Below, one piece after another: positions 12,289 through 19,161 of a stretch of 19,935 nt of DNA; position 1 is the stretch's first letter, and the number at the start of each line of letters is the position of its first letter. The DNA comes from CAYJXJ01 sp964374095 (GTDB lineage Bacteria > Elusimicrobiota > Elusimicrobia > UBA1565 > UBA9628): assembly GCA_964374095.1 (NCBI GenBank), contig CAYJXJ010000078.1, positions 1 to 19,935 of the forward strand. The letters run 5' to 3'. The translations under genes and the position numbers were made by a program. The notes beneath the pieces were generated by a model. That model saw nothing but the letters and a program-made list of their open reading frames with translations, did not search any database and was not told where the DNA came from.

Positions 12289-14316
12289 ATGACGCGGGCG
12301 CCATTATGGGCGCTCGCGGCGTTTCTTTTCGCGCCGCGGGCCGAGGCCACGCAGGTAAGGGCCGTCTCCATGGAGACGCCGCTCTCGGCCCCGGCCGTGC
12401 CCGGCGCCATGGGGAGACGCTCGCCCGGCCCTGCGACGCGCCTGTTGACGCCGGCTTCCCTCCAGACCAGCCCCTCCCTGCGCGCCGGTCCGAGTCCTCA
12501 GATATCGCCCGTCCCGCAGGCCCCCACCGCTTTCCTCGAACCCCTCGCCTTGGCCGCGGCGCCGCTGCTCCCGGAAGGGGCCGCGGGGGTCGAGCTCACC
12601 CTGGCGCGCACCCCCCAGGACGTGAGCCGCCTGGTGCCCAACGGGATTAATTCCGAGGCCATGGTCGCCGGCCTGCGCATGGCGGTGCGCAAGTACGGGC
12701 CCATCCGCATCCGCGAGTACTCGGATTCCCTCGGCGGCTCTTTCGTCGGGCTCGACCTTCAGGGCGAGCCCTACTGGCTCGAGCATATCCCGCAGCTCGA
12801 CCCCCATGAGCGGGTCATCATCCGAAAATTACTCCGCCTCACCCCCGACGTGCAGGTCGTGGTGCGCGAGGAAGGCAAGACCCCGGACCTGATCGTAAAC
12901 GGCCGCGTGACCGAGCTCAAGACGATCAAGGACAGCTCAGACTTCGACAGGCTCGTGTCCAAGGCCAACTCGCAAGTAACCGAATTCAGCAATCGCCACG
13001 CCCTCGCCGGGGGAGACCTGGCCATCGACTTCGCCGACGAGGCGCGGGTGCCCGCCGCGACCCTCGACCGGCTCAAGGCCTGGGCCGCCCAGGAAGGGCC
13101 GGTCAACATCGCCCGGATTATGGCTTTCTCACGGGAGGACCTTCAGGTCTTCAGCCGCACGGCCGACGGGAGCTTCGAGGCCGCCGGCGCGGCGGCGGAC
13201 CTTCCCCCGGCCGCGGCGTCCGAACTCCATGCCGCTCAGCTTTTAGCCAAGCGCGGCCTGATCGGCAAGGCCGAACAGCGCCTGCGGGCCCTGGGCGCCT
13301 TCGCCCCCGGCCAGGAGCCGGCATCCCCCGCGGTCCGCGCCCGCCGAAGCGTGGAGGACCAGCGCTTCCTCAAGCGCGTGCGCAAGCTCTCGCGCCGGGA
13401 CCCGCGCCGCGCCGCGAAGTTCTGGAGCCGCTTCCAAAAGGTTCACGGCCCCGAACGCGCCGCCCGCTTGAGCGGGGATGTGGACGCGATCCTGCGCCCG
13501 ACCGGCCCCGGGGTGCAGAACGCCTTCCCGGCCGACGACCGGAACTTCGTGGCCGAGGTGCGCGAACCCCACCGCGTCCTGCGCCTCCGCGGCGTGGCGG
13601 CCACGGTCACGATATTCGGGAGCGCGCGCATTCTGGCCCCGGACGTGGCCCGCGGCAATCTTGATGAGACCCTCCGGGTCCATGGGGATTCTCCCGCAAC
13701 CCCGGAGGGCCGGGCCGCCCTGGGCCGCGCCCGGCGGGACCTCGCCGGATCGCGCTGGTACGAGGAGGCCCGGCGCCTGGCCGGACTGATCGCCCGGGGC
13801 GGCGGCGGACGCATCGCGGTCGCCACCGGAGGCGGCCCCGGCATCATGGAGGCCGCCAACCGCGGCGCCTTCGAGGCCGGCGGTCCGAGCGTGGGCTTCA
13901 ACATCAAACTCGAGCACGAGCAGGCCGCCAACCCCTACATCACCAAGGGCTTCGCATTCGACTTCGCGAACTTCTCCTCGCGCAAGATGAACCTGCGCCA
14001 AGGGGCGGTGGCCTACGCCTTCTTCCAAGGAGGCTTTGGCACCCTCGACGAACTCTTCGAGATCCTGACGCTGATTCAGACGGGAAAACAAGACCGCGTG
14101 CCGATCGTGCTGGTCGGAGACGAGTCGGTCTGGCGGGCGACCGTGGACTTCGAGCATTTGGTCGCGGCGGGCATGATCGCCCCCTCCGACCTCGAGCTGA
14201 TCCGCTACGCCGACTCGGCCGAGGAAGCCTGGGCCGAGATCGAGCCCGCCATTCAGCCCGTGACGACCAACGCATTTCCTGATGGTCGTCAGGACAAGCG
14301 GGCTGCCGCCCGCTAG
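12289..14316 (+). CDS. Secreted PD-(D/E)XK-like plus LOG-family (TIGR00730) fusion protein
   Basis: A 675-aa protein. Residues 1-20 are a signal peptide ending in AEA. An Ala/Pro/Ser-rich linker runs to about 95. The region about 105-260 has TPDLIVNGRVTELKT with Pro199-Asp200 and Glu209-Leu-Lys211, a textbook PD-(D/E)XK spacing, then VSKANSQVTEF. This is like the restriction-endonuclease-like toxin domains of CdiA C-termini. The last 260 residues are a LOG/'lysine decarboxylase-like' Rossmann domain with ATVTIFGSAR, GGGPGIMEAANRGAF (from 514), SSRKMNL (Arg565) and QGGFGTLDELFE (580-591). LOG enzymes release the base from nucleoside 5'-monophosphates; the usual Pro of PGGxGT is Gln580, but the catalytic Arg and Glu are present. 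A near-leaderless TAGTAT box lies 10 nt before the ATG. The fusion, with a secretion signal, is unusual. The stop shares CTAG with the convergent NiCoT-like gene. Confidence 0.9.
   Translation: MTRAPLWALAAFLFAPRAEATQVRAVSMETPLSAPAVPGAMGRRSPGPATRLLTPASLQTSPSLRAGPSPQISPVPQAPTAFLEPLALAAAPLLPEGAAGVELTLARTPQDVSRLVPNGINSEAMVAGLRMAVRKYGPIRIREYSDSLGGSFVGLDLQGEPYWLEHIPQLDPHERVIIRKLLRLTPDVQVVVREEGKTPDLIVNGRVTELKTIKDSSDFDRLVSKANSQVTEFSNRHALAGGDLAIDFADEARVPAATLDRLKAWAAQEGPVNIARIMAFSREDLQVFSRTADGSFEAAGAAADLPPAAASELHAAQLLAKRGLIGKAEQRLRALGAFAPGQEPASPAVRARRSVEDQRFLKRVRKLSRRDPRRAAKFWSRFQKVHGPERAARLSGDVDAILRPTGPGVQNAFPADDRNFVAEVREPHRVLRLRGVAATVTIFGSARILAPDVARGNLDETLRVHGDSPATPEGRAALGRARRDLAGSRWYEEARRLAGLIARGGGGRIAVATGGGPGIMEAANRGAFEAGGPSVGFNIKLEHEQAANPYITKGFAFDFANFSSRKMNLRQGAVAYAFFQGGFGTLDELFEILTLIQTGKQDRVPIVLVGDESVWRATVDFEHLVAAGMIAPSDLELIRYADSAEEAWAEIEPAIQPVTTNAFPDGRQDKRAAAR
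14254..14305. repeat. Two-step hairpin at the 3' end of the LOG fusion gene
   Basis: TGACGACCA (14261-14269) pairs with TGGTCGTCA (14283-14291), and directly outside it CAGCCCG (14254-14260) pairs with CGGGCTG (14299-14305), with a 7-nt bulge on one side. It encodes the C-terminal tail after the LOG domain (NAFPDGRQDKRAAAR) and lies between convergent genes. It may be a transcript-end structure or a REP-like insertion that extended the protein. Confidence 0.7.
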
Positions 14317-15044
14317 AACGCCGCGCGGGCCCGGTAGAGAATCCAGACCCCGTAGGCCAGGCTCAAGAGGCCGGTCCCCGCGGTCAGCCAACGGTCGGCC
14401 CCCAGCCACCGCTCCACCGCGCCCTTGAGGGCGCGCTCCATCAGCCCCGCCAAGACGGCCATGCCGACGAGCGTCCCGGCGCCGAAGACCGCCAGCGCCG
14501 CCGCCCCGCGGAGAGCATCGCCCACGGCCGCCGCGGCCAGGAGGGCCACCGCGGCGCTCCCGGCCAACCCGTGCACGAGGCCCACCGCCGAGGCGCGCAG
14601 GGCCCCGGAGCCCAGCGCCCCGGCCCCGGGCGGTTCGATCAGGTGGACATGCGGATGGGCGTGAGCCTGGGCGCCATGCTCCATGACGTGCGCGTGCTCG
14701 GGGTCGTCGTGGAGGTGGGCGTGGCTGTGGACCGGCAAGCCGAGGCGGCTCAAGCTCCACCCGCCGAGGTTGGCCAGCCCCAGGCCCACGAGCATCACCC
14801 CGACCAAGCCCTCGAGCAGGGCTTCTCCCCGCTCCGGGATGGCGGATTTGAGGCAGAGCAGCGCGACGCCGACGAAGAGGACCGTCGCGGCATGCCCCAG
14901 GCCCCAGGCCGCGCCCAGAATCCACGCCCGGCCTGTCCGGCTCCGCGCCACCATCGTGGAGACCGCCAACACGTGATCGGGATCGGTGGCGTGCCTCAGG
15001 CCCAGGGCCAGGAAATAGCCCAGGGCCGGAAGGATCTCGCCCAT
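14313..15044 (-). CDS. NiCoT/UreH-like nickel-cobalt transporter
   Basis: A 243-aa inner-membrane protein with about six to seven helices. The first helix holds GLRHATDPDHVLAVST, the HX4DH metal-recognition motif of NiCoT-type transporters; the second ends WGLGHAATV. A cytosolic or periplasmic loop is very His-rich (HSHAHLHDDPEHAH...HAHPHVHL), and a later helix has VGLVHGLAGSAA. The family moves Ni2+/Co2+ inward or outward, and the His loop probably buffers metal. I chose the ATG at 15044, which overlaps the permease stop as TGATG; an upstream ATG at 15464 would run through the permease gene. Its place at the end of an ABC metal operon supports a metal role, direction unknown. Confidence 0.88.
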   Translation of the reverse strand: MGEILPALGYFLALGLRHATDPDHVLAVSTMVARSRTGRAWILGAAWGLGHAATVLFVGVALLCLKSAIPERGEALLEGLVGVMLVGLGLANLGGWSLSRLGLPVHSHAHLHDDPEHAHVMEHGAQAHAHPHVHLIEPPGAGALGSGALRASAVGLVHGLAGSAAVALLAAAAVGDALRGAAALAVFGAGTLVGMAVLAGLMERALKGAVERWLGADRWLTAGTGLLSLAYGVWILYRARAAF

Positions 15045-15862
15045 CAGGGCGTTTTCTCGCCGGCCAGGGACCGGTACAGACCAGCCAGGAGCGCCCCCAC
15101 GCCCAGCAAGCAGGCGATGAAGGGGCCCGGCGGAAAGTCCAACTGAAAGGAGGCGTAGAGGCCGACCCAGGTCGATGCCGCGGCCAGAGCCAACGTCACG
15201 ATCACCAGACTGCGCAGCCTCCGGACCAGGACCAGGCCGATGGTCGCGGGCAGGAGCAGATAGGCGAACGCCAGCAGGACGCCGAAGAGATGAATCGAGA
15301 CCGTCATGGCCACCGCAAAGAGCCCGAAGAAGACCGCGTTCCACGCCCGCACGGAAATCCCCGAGACCTGCGCGGAGAGGGGGTCGAAAGAGATCCAGAC
15401 CCAGCGGTAAAACCACGCGCCCAGAGTTCCCCCCACCACCAGAGACATGGCCGCGGCCTCCCACGCCTCGGCCGCGCTCAGAGACAAGACGTTGCCGAAG
15501 AACACATTCAGGGTGTGCGACTCGCCCAGCGGGGTCTTGGCCAGGAGAAGGACCGCCAGCCCCGCGCCCGCGACGTAGACCGACGCGACCCAGGACTCGG
15601 CGGGGGCCTCGCGCAGGGTCGAAAGCCGGTCGATGAGGCCCAGGCCCAGGGCCACGCAGACCACCGCGGCCGGGAATTCCAAATAGTGCAGCTCGAGCAG
15701 CATGCCCGCCACGGTGCCCAGCGCCGCGAGCTGGGCCACGGCCAGCCCGGAAAAGGCCACGCGCCTGAGTTGAACGAAGAGGCCCAGGACCGCGAGGGCC
15801 GAACCGGCCAAAACCCCCACGAGCAGGGCGGCCTGCATGAAGGGCAGGGAGAAGACGCTCAC
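15044..15862 (-). CDS. Metal ABC transporter permease (ZnuB/MntB, ABC-3 family)
   Basis: A 272-aa polytopic protein with about eight to nine helices and the family's landmarks: FMQAALLVGVLAGSALAVLGLFVQLRRVAFSGLAVAQLAALG near the start, where ABC-3 permeases have 'R--A---D-LSH'; LNVFFGNVLSLS in the middle; and VSIHLFGVLLAFAYLLLPA near residue 200, the usual 'G-LL--ALLI-PA' helix. It forms the channel of the Zn/Mn/Fe uptake complex with the neighbouring ATPase and binding protein. The GTG start at 15862 overlaps the ATPase TGA as GTGA and gives a normal N-terminus; the GTG at 15889 further up would add nine extra residues and a longer overlap. Confidence 0.92.
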   Translation of the reverse strand: MSVFSLPFMQAALLVGVLAGSALAVLGLFVQLRRVAFSGLAVAQLAALGTVAGMLLELHYLEFPAAVVCVALGLGLIDRLSTLREAPAESWVASVYVAGAGLAVLLLAKTPLGESHTLNVFFGNVLSLSAAEAWEAAAMSLVVGGTLGAWFYRWVWISFDPLSAQVSGISVRAWNAVFFGLFAVAMTVSIHLFGVLLAFAYLLLPATIGLVLVRRLRSLVIVTLALAAASTWVGLYASFQLDFPPGPFIACLLGVGALLAGLYRSLAGEKTP

Positions 15863-16605
15863 GGCCGCGCGGCCTCCGGCGCGGCCCACCGGAAACCCTC
15901 GGCCTCGAAGCGCCGGAAAGGGATGCCGAAGATCTCCGCGAGCTTGTTCGTCCGCGTCAACTCCTCCGGGTTCGTGGCGATGACGGCCCCGCCCTTGAAG
16001 AGGAGTATCTTCTCGGTGAAGTTAAGGGGGATATGGAGGGAATGCGTCACGAAAAGGATGGTCAGCCCTTCCTTGCGCTTGAGGTCGTGGATCAGCGACA
16101 AGAAATCCCGCTCCGCCACCACGTCCAGGCCGCGGGTCGGCTCGTCAAGGACCAGGACGTCGGGCTTGCGCGAGAGGGCCTGGGCCAGGATCGTCCTCTG
16201 CCGCTGCCCGCCCGAGGCCTCGCGCAGGAGGTTGTGCGCGACCTCGGCGACTCCGACCTGCCGCAGCAAGACCTCGGCTCGATCCCTCTCCTCCGAAGCA
16301 ACCCGTCCGAGGAGGCGCTGGGAGCGCAGGGCGAGCAACACGGTCTGTCGCAAGGTCAGCGGCCAGTAGATATTGAGCTCGTCGGCTTGCGGGACATAGG
16401 CGAAGCGCCTGGAGCGCTCCACGAGAACGTTCCCCCGCGCCGGGTCGAGCAGGCCGAGGACGGCGCGCAGGAAGGTGGTCTTGCCCGCTCCGTTGGGGCC
16501 GACCAGGCCCACGATCTCCCCCTCGTTGACGACGCAGCTGACGCCGGAGAGGACGCCGCGGGCCCCGTATCCGAGGGTCGCGTCCTTGAACTCGATGAGC
16601 GCTAT
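15859..16605 (-). CDS. Metal ABC transporter ATPase (ZnuC-like) with a non-canonical start
   Basis: ATP-binding subunit of the metal importer. From codon 1 at 16605 it has an A-loop Tyr13 (LGYG), Walker A GPNGAGKTT (36-44), Q-loop YVPQADE, signature ASGGQRQR, Walker B VLVLDEPTRGLD and the H-loop His in FVTHSLH, about 248 aa in total. The only ATG/GTG/TTG/CTG before Walker A in this frame is the GTG at 16512, four codons before it. That would remove the first two beta strands and the A-loop. The conserved N-terminus (ALIEFKDATLGYG...) reads back to an ATA at 16603-16605 that overlaps the ZnuA stop as ATAG; an ATC at 16594-16596 is the other candidate, and a stop lies further upstream. Start assignment is therefore by homology and coupling, not by codon. 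Confidence 0.8.
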   Translation of the reverse strand: MALIEFKDATLGYGARGVLSGVSCVVNEGEIVGLVGPNGAGKTTFLRAVLGLLDPARGNVLVERSRRFAYVPQADELNIYWPLTLRQTVLLALRSQRLLGRVASEERDRAEVLLRQVGVAEVAHNLLREASGGQRQRTILAQALSRKPDVLVLDEPTRGLDVVAERDFLSLIHDLKRKEGLTILFVTHSLHIPLNFTEKILLFKGGAVIATNPEELTRTNKLAEIFGIPFRRFEAEGFRWAAPEAARP

Positions 16606-17507
16606 TTGAGCGCCTCCACGATCATGGCGATATTATAGTCAACCGCGGCGAGATAATCCTTGGCCGCGGGAGCGCCTCCCGGAAACAGCGTCATGACCAC
16701 GACCTTGGCCCCCGTGTCCTTGGCGATGCGCTCGGGGGTGCGCGACTCGTACCAGGGGCTGGTGAGGATGAGCTTGACGCCGCCGGCCTTCATCGTCTCC
16801 ATGAGCTTGGCCGTGTGGCCGGCCGTGGGCGGGATGCCGGGCTTGGGCTCCACCTCCCCGACCGGCTCGAGGCCGAAGCGCTTGGCGAAGTAGGCCATGT
16901 CCTTGTGATAGCCCACGAACTTCGTCCCTTTGTGAGCCCGCATCGCGCCCTCCCAGGCCTTGAGCTTCGCGTCCAAGGCCGCCTCGAAGGCCTTGAGGTT
17001 GGCGTCGAAGTCCCCGGACGAGCCCGGGGAAAGCTCGGAGAGCTTACCGGCGATCATCCGCGCCACGAGCCGCGCGTTCTCGGGGTCGGCCATGTAGTGC
17101 GGGTTGCCGCCCGGGTGCACGTCTCCCATGGCGCGGGTGGGATTGACCGGGATGTCGATGGGAGCGACCGCCGCGGAAGCGTCCAGGAACCCCGCCGCGC
17201 CCGGCCGGATCCGCGCGTTGCGCGAGCCTTGGATGAGGGGAGGCGCCCAGCCGATCTCAAACTCCAGGCCGGTCTGGATGAAGAGGTCGGCCTTCATGAG
17301 CTTGACGATCAAGGAAGGCTTGGGCTCCACGAAGTGCGCGTTTTGGACCCCCCTGGCGAGGGATTGCACCTCGACCCGCTCCCCCCCGATGCTCTGCGCG
17401 ATGGAAGCGAGGTCCGGGGTGGTTGCAACCACCCTCAAGGGAGCGGCCTGAATGGCCGCTCCCTTGAGGATTAAAGTCATGGCTAGAAGTATTTCCGTTC
17501 GTTTCAT
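16602..17507 (-). CDS. Periplasmic metal-binding protein (ZnuA/TroA family)
   Basis: A 301-aa cluster A-I substrate-binding protein. Residues 1 to about 21 are a signal peptide (MKRTEILLAMTLILKGAAIQA). Metal ligands sit where the family has them: His58 in NAHFVEPKPS, His137 in NPHYMADP and His201 in VGYHKDMAYFAKRFGL, with a fourth acidic ligand likely near LTSPWYESRTPE. The long His-rich loop of classical ZnuA is absent, but HPGGNPH adds a His. It captures Zn2+ (or Mn2+/Fe2+) and hands it to the ABC permease. The ATG has a strong GGAGAGGA ribosome-binding site. The TAG stop overlaps the ATPase's presumed ATA start. A perfect 16-bp hairpin covers the signal-peptide cleavage region. Confidence 0.92.
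   Translation of the reverse strand: MKRTEILLAMTLILKGAAIQAAPLRVVATTPDLASIAQSIGGERVEVQSLARGVQNAHFVEPKPSLIVKLMKADLFIQTGLEFEIGWAPPLIQGSRNARIRPGAAGFLDASAAVAPIDIPVNPTRAMGDVHPGGNPHYMADPENARLVARMIAGKLSELSPGSSGDFDANLKAFEAALDAKLKAWEGAMRAHKGTKFVGYHKDMAYFAKRFGLEPVGEVEPKPGIPPTAGHTAKLMETMKAGGVKLILTSPWYESRTPERIAKDTGAKVVVMTLFPGGAPAAKDYLAAVDYNIAMIVEALK
17433..17469. repeat. Perfect 16-bp hairpin in the znuA-like signal-peptide region
   Basis: CCTCAAGGGAGCGGCC (17433-17448), loop TGAAT, and GGCCGCTCCCTTGAGG (17454-17469). It encodes LILKGAAIQAAPLR. Formed on the mRNA it would be a very stable structure about 40 nt after the start codon. Confidence 0.9.
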
Positions 17508-17528
17508 AAAACTGTCCTCTCCTATCCC

Positions 17529-18713
17529 TTAGAACGCATGAGCGCCGTGCGGTCCGAGCACCACCACCCACTGGAAGAAGCCCAGGTGGTTGTTGGTGTT
17601 GTTGGGCGAGCGTTGATGCTCCCACTGGAGCCGGAACTTCTGGAACTCGCTCAGGGTGAAGGTGACGTAGGGCGCGACCGCGCGCGTCGGGGAACGCCGC
17701 CCCCGGGAGGTCGGGTCCTCCGCGTAATCGTACCTCAGGCCCAGGCGCCAGCGCTTGGCGGGCTGATACTCCGCGTAGGAATACACCCCTCCTCGTGCGG
17801 TGCGGAAGGGCGGCTCGTCCTCGGCGCCGGTCAAGGCGTTGGTGACGGCCAGAAGCCTGCGTTCCGAGTACAGGAATTCACTGCGCCAAATGAAGGACCG
17901 GTACTGGCCCTCCCGCAGCGGCTTCCAGCGCAGGGTCAGGTCCGTCCCCAGCATCTTGCGGTGCTCGAAGCCTCCGGGCTGGCGCAAGGCCCCGGAGAGG
18001 CCCCCCTCGATGTTCCAGGCGTCCGTGATATCTACATAGGCCCGTCCCCGCGCCACGTGACCGTAGCTGGCGATCTTATTGCCTTCCGGAGTAGAACTCT
18101 CCCGGCTGACCCGGACCGTTACCGGGTTTCCCGAGGTATCGAGGACTTCGGCGGTCGCGGCCTCCGGCTCGCCGGCGGGACCCAGATCCCGGAGCAGGCC
18201 GTAGGAGACTTCGGTGAAGACGTCGCCGGGCGCGAAGACCCGACTCACCTCGCCCCCGACGGAGTTCAATCCTTCCTCCCCGAGGAACCGCTCGAGGACG
18301 AGGGGGGCGTTGACCTGAGGGAGCTCCGGGTGGTGTATGAGGTTGAGTTTGCCGAAGTTCGCGAGGAACTTGCCCGCCCGCGCCTGCAGCCCGAGCGGCA
18401 AAGCCAACAGGGTGACGTAGCCCTCCTCGACCTCGAGGTTCTCGGCCTCGGGCTTGGATACGAAGAAGTCCGCCCGCGCGTAGGGGTCCACATCCGCCTG
18501 AAAAGCCAGCTCCACCTCTCGCAGGGCCACCCCGCTCGTCGCGGCCGTGCGTCCCGTGCGAGCCACGAAGTCTCCGATGACGCTGAGCTTAGGGTTGAGC
18601 GCGTTCGGGAGGACCGAGGTGCGCAACCAACTCGCCTCCTGCGCCGTCGCGGGCGCAAAAGCGCCCGCGACTACTATTAGAAATCCGCCAAGAATACCGC
18701 CAAATCTCCTCAT
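17529..18713 (-). CDS. Outer-membrane beta-barrel protein of the metal cluster
   Basis: A 394-aa protein with a signal peptide (cleavage near ATAQ/EAS, residue 25). The mature part alternates polar and hydrophobic residues in many short strands (for example ELAFQADVDPYARADFFVSK, GGVYSYAEYQPAKRWRLGLRYDYAED, VAPYVTFTLSEFQKFRLQWEHQRS). It ends in a C-terminal aromatic Phe, as outer-membrane barrels do. GKFLANFGKLNLIHHPELPQ recalls porin O/P-like proteins. It lacks a TonB plug. Its place directly before the ZnuA-like gene suggests that it admits metal or a metal chelate; that role is inference. The ATG has a GGAG sequence 8 nt upstream. Confidence 0.88.
   Translation of the reverse strand: MRRFGGILGGFLIVVAGAFAPATAQEASWLRTSVLPNALNPKLSVIGDFVARTGRTAATSGVALREVELAFQADVDPYARADFFVSKPEAENLEVEEGYVTLLALPLGLQARAGKFLANFGKLNLIHHPELPQVNAPLVLERFLGEEGLNSVGGEVSRVFAPGDVFTEVSYGLLRDLGPAGEPEAATAEVLDTSGNPVTVRVSRESSTPEGNKIASYGHVARGRAYVDITDAWNIEGGLSGALRQPGGFEHRKMLGTDLTLRWKPLREGQYRSFIWRSEFLYSERRLLAVTNALTGAEDEPPFRTARGGVYSYAEYQPAKRWRLGLRYDYAEDPTSRGRRSPTRAVAPYVTFTLSEFQKFRLQWEHQRSPNNTNNHLGFFQWVVVLGPHGAHAF
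18646..18671. repeat. Perfect 11-bp GC hairpin in the outer-membrane-protein signal region
   Basis: GTCGCGGGCGC (18646-18656), loop AAAA, and GCGCCCGCGAC (18661-18671). It encodes VAGAFAPAT of the signal peptide, about 45 nt after the start codon. Confidence 0.85.
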
Positions 18714-18751
18714 ATTATCTTCTCCGTATCCATCTCAAGTCGAGGAATCAC

Positions 18752-18776
18752 TCTCCCCAAAAGGTACGCGGGGAGA
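18752..18776. repeat. Short stem-loop upstream of the outer-membrane-protein gene
   Basis: TCTCCCC (18752-18758) and GGGGAGA (18770-18776) pair with an 11-nt loop in the 87-bp spacer between the His/Cys-rich gene and the barrel gene. On the minus strand the loop carries a TTTT. It could be an attenuator, but nothing decides this. Confidence 0.4.
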
Positions 18777-18800
18777 TGCGACGGTGCCGATGCCGTCTGC

Positions 18801-19079
18801 TCAGGCGACGACGGAGGGCGGCGCCCGCGCGGCGCAGTCCCGGAGCGGGACTTGGCGGGGAACTACGGCGGCAGCCTGCGGCTGGAAGTCCTCAAAGCCT
18901 GAGTACGGCGAAAGAGCCGCGGCCGCGGATTGGCCGGCGGCCGAATAAAGATGGCAGGGGCAGCAGTGGTGGCTGGGATCGGTCGAGTGGTCCGCGTCCG
19001 CATGATCGACGTGTAAGGCGAGGACGGCGTAGGCCGCGAGGGCCAGAACCAGGCCGAGCCGCCGGATCATGAGCCGCAT
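18801..19079 (-). CDS. Small secreted His/Cys-rich protein, probably metal-binding
   Basis: A 92-aa protein. Residues 1 to about 21 are a signal peptide or anchor with RR near the start and a hydrophobic LVLALAAYAVLAL core. The segment HVDHADADHSTDPSHHCCPCHLYS packs seven His, three Cys and several Asp into 24 residues. The rest is Ala-rich and unremarkable. The composition is like the small metal-binding or DUF2946-like secreted proteins found with metal-transport genes. As the first gene of the cluster it may be a periplasmic metal buffer or sensor. The ATG at 19079 is preferred over one 48 nt upstream because a TATACT box ends 8 nt before it and the signal peptide begins there. Confidence 0.78.
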   Translation of the reverse strand: MRLMIRRLGLVLALAAYAVLALHVDHADADHSTDPSHHCCPCHLYSAAGQSAAAALSPYSGFEDFQPQAAAVVPRQVPLRDCAARAPPSVVA

Positions 19080-19087
19080 GCGAGGAG

Positions 19088-19093
19088 AGTATA
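19088..19093 (-). promoter_or_regulatory. -10 box of the metal cluster, predicted leaderless
   Basis: TATACT on the minus strand, 8 nt before the ATG at 19079; the intervening CTCCTCGC is pyrimidine-rich and cannot act as a ribosome-binding site. No clear -35 box or recognisable Zur/Fur box is seen nearby. Confidence 0.5.
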
Positions 19094-19161
19094 GCTGATC
19101 GGCCCCGAATCCGCCAGGCCCAGGCAAGAGGCAATTGAGAGACTGGTTCCTGTAGACGGAA

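Noticed and set aside
13243..14925. Long minus-strand open frame (560 codons) opposite the LOG fusion and NiCoT-like genes
   Set aside because: Its product is Gly/Arg/Ala-rich low complexity with no motif, and the opposite-strand genes have clear families; it is a shadow frame of GC-rich coding DNA.
15045..15464. Upstream ATG at 15464 for the NiCoT-like protein
   Set aside because: It would read about 140 codons in a wrong frame through the permease; the TGATG overlap gives a normal N-terminus.
17538..18680. 380-codon plus-strand open frame opposite the outer-membrane barrel gene
   Set aside because: The minus-strand product has a signal peptide, barrel strands and a C-terminal Phe; this frame shows nothing.
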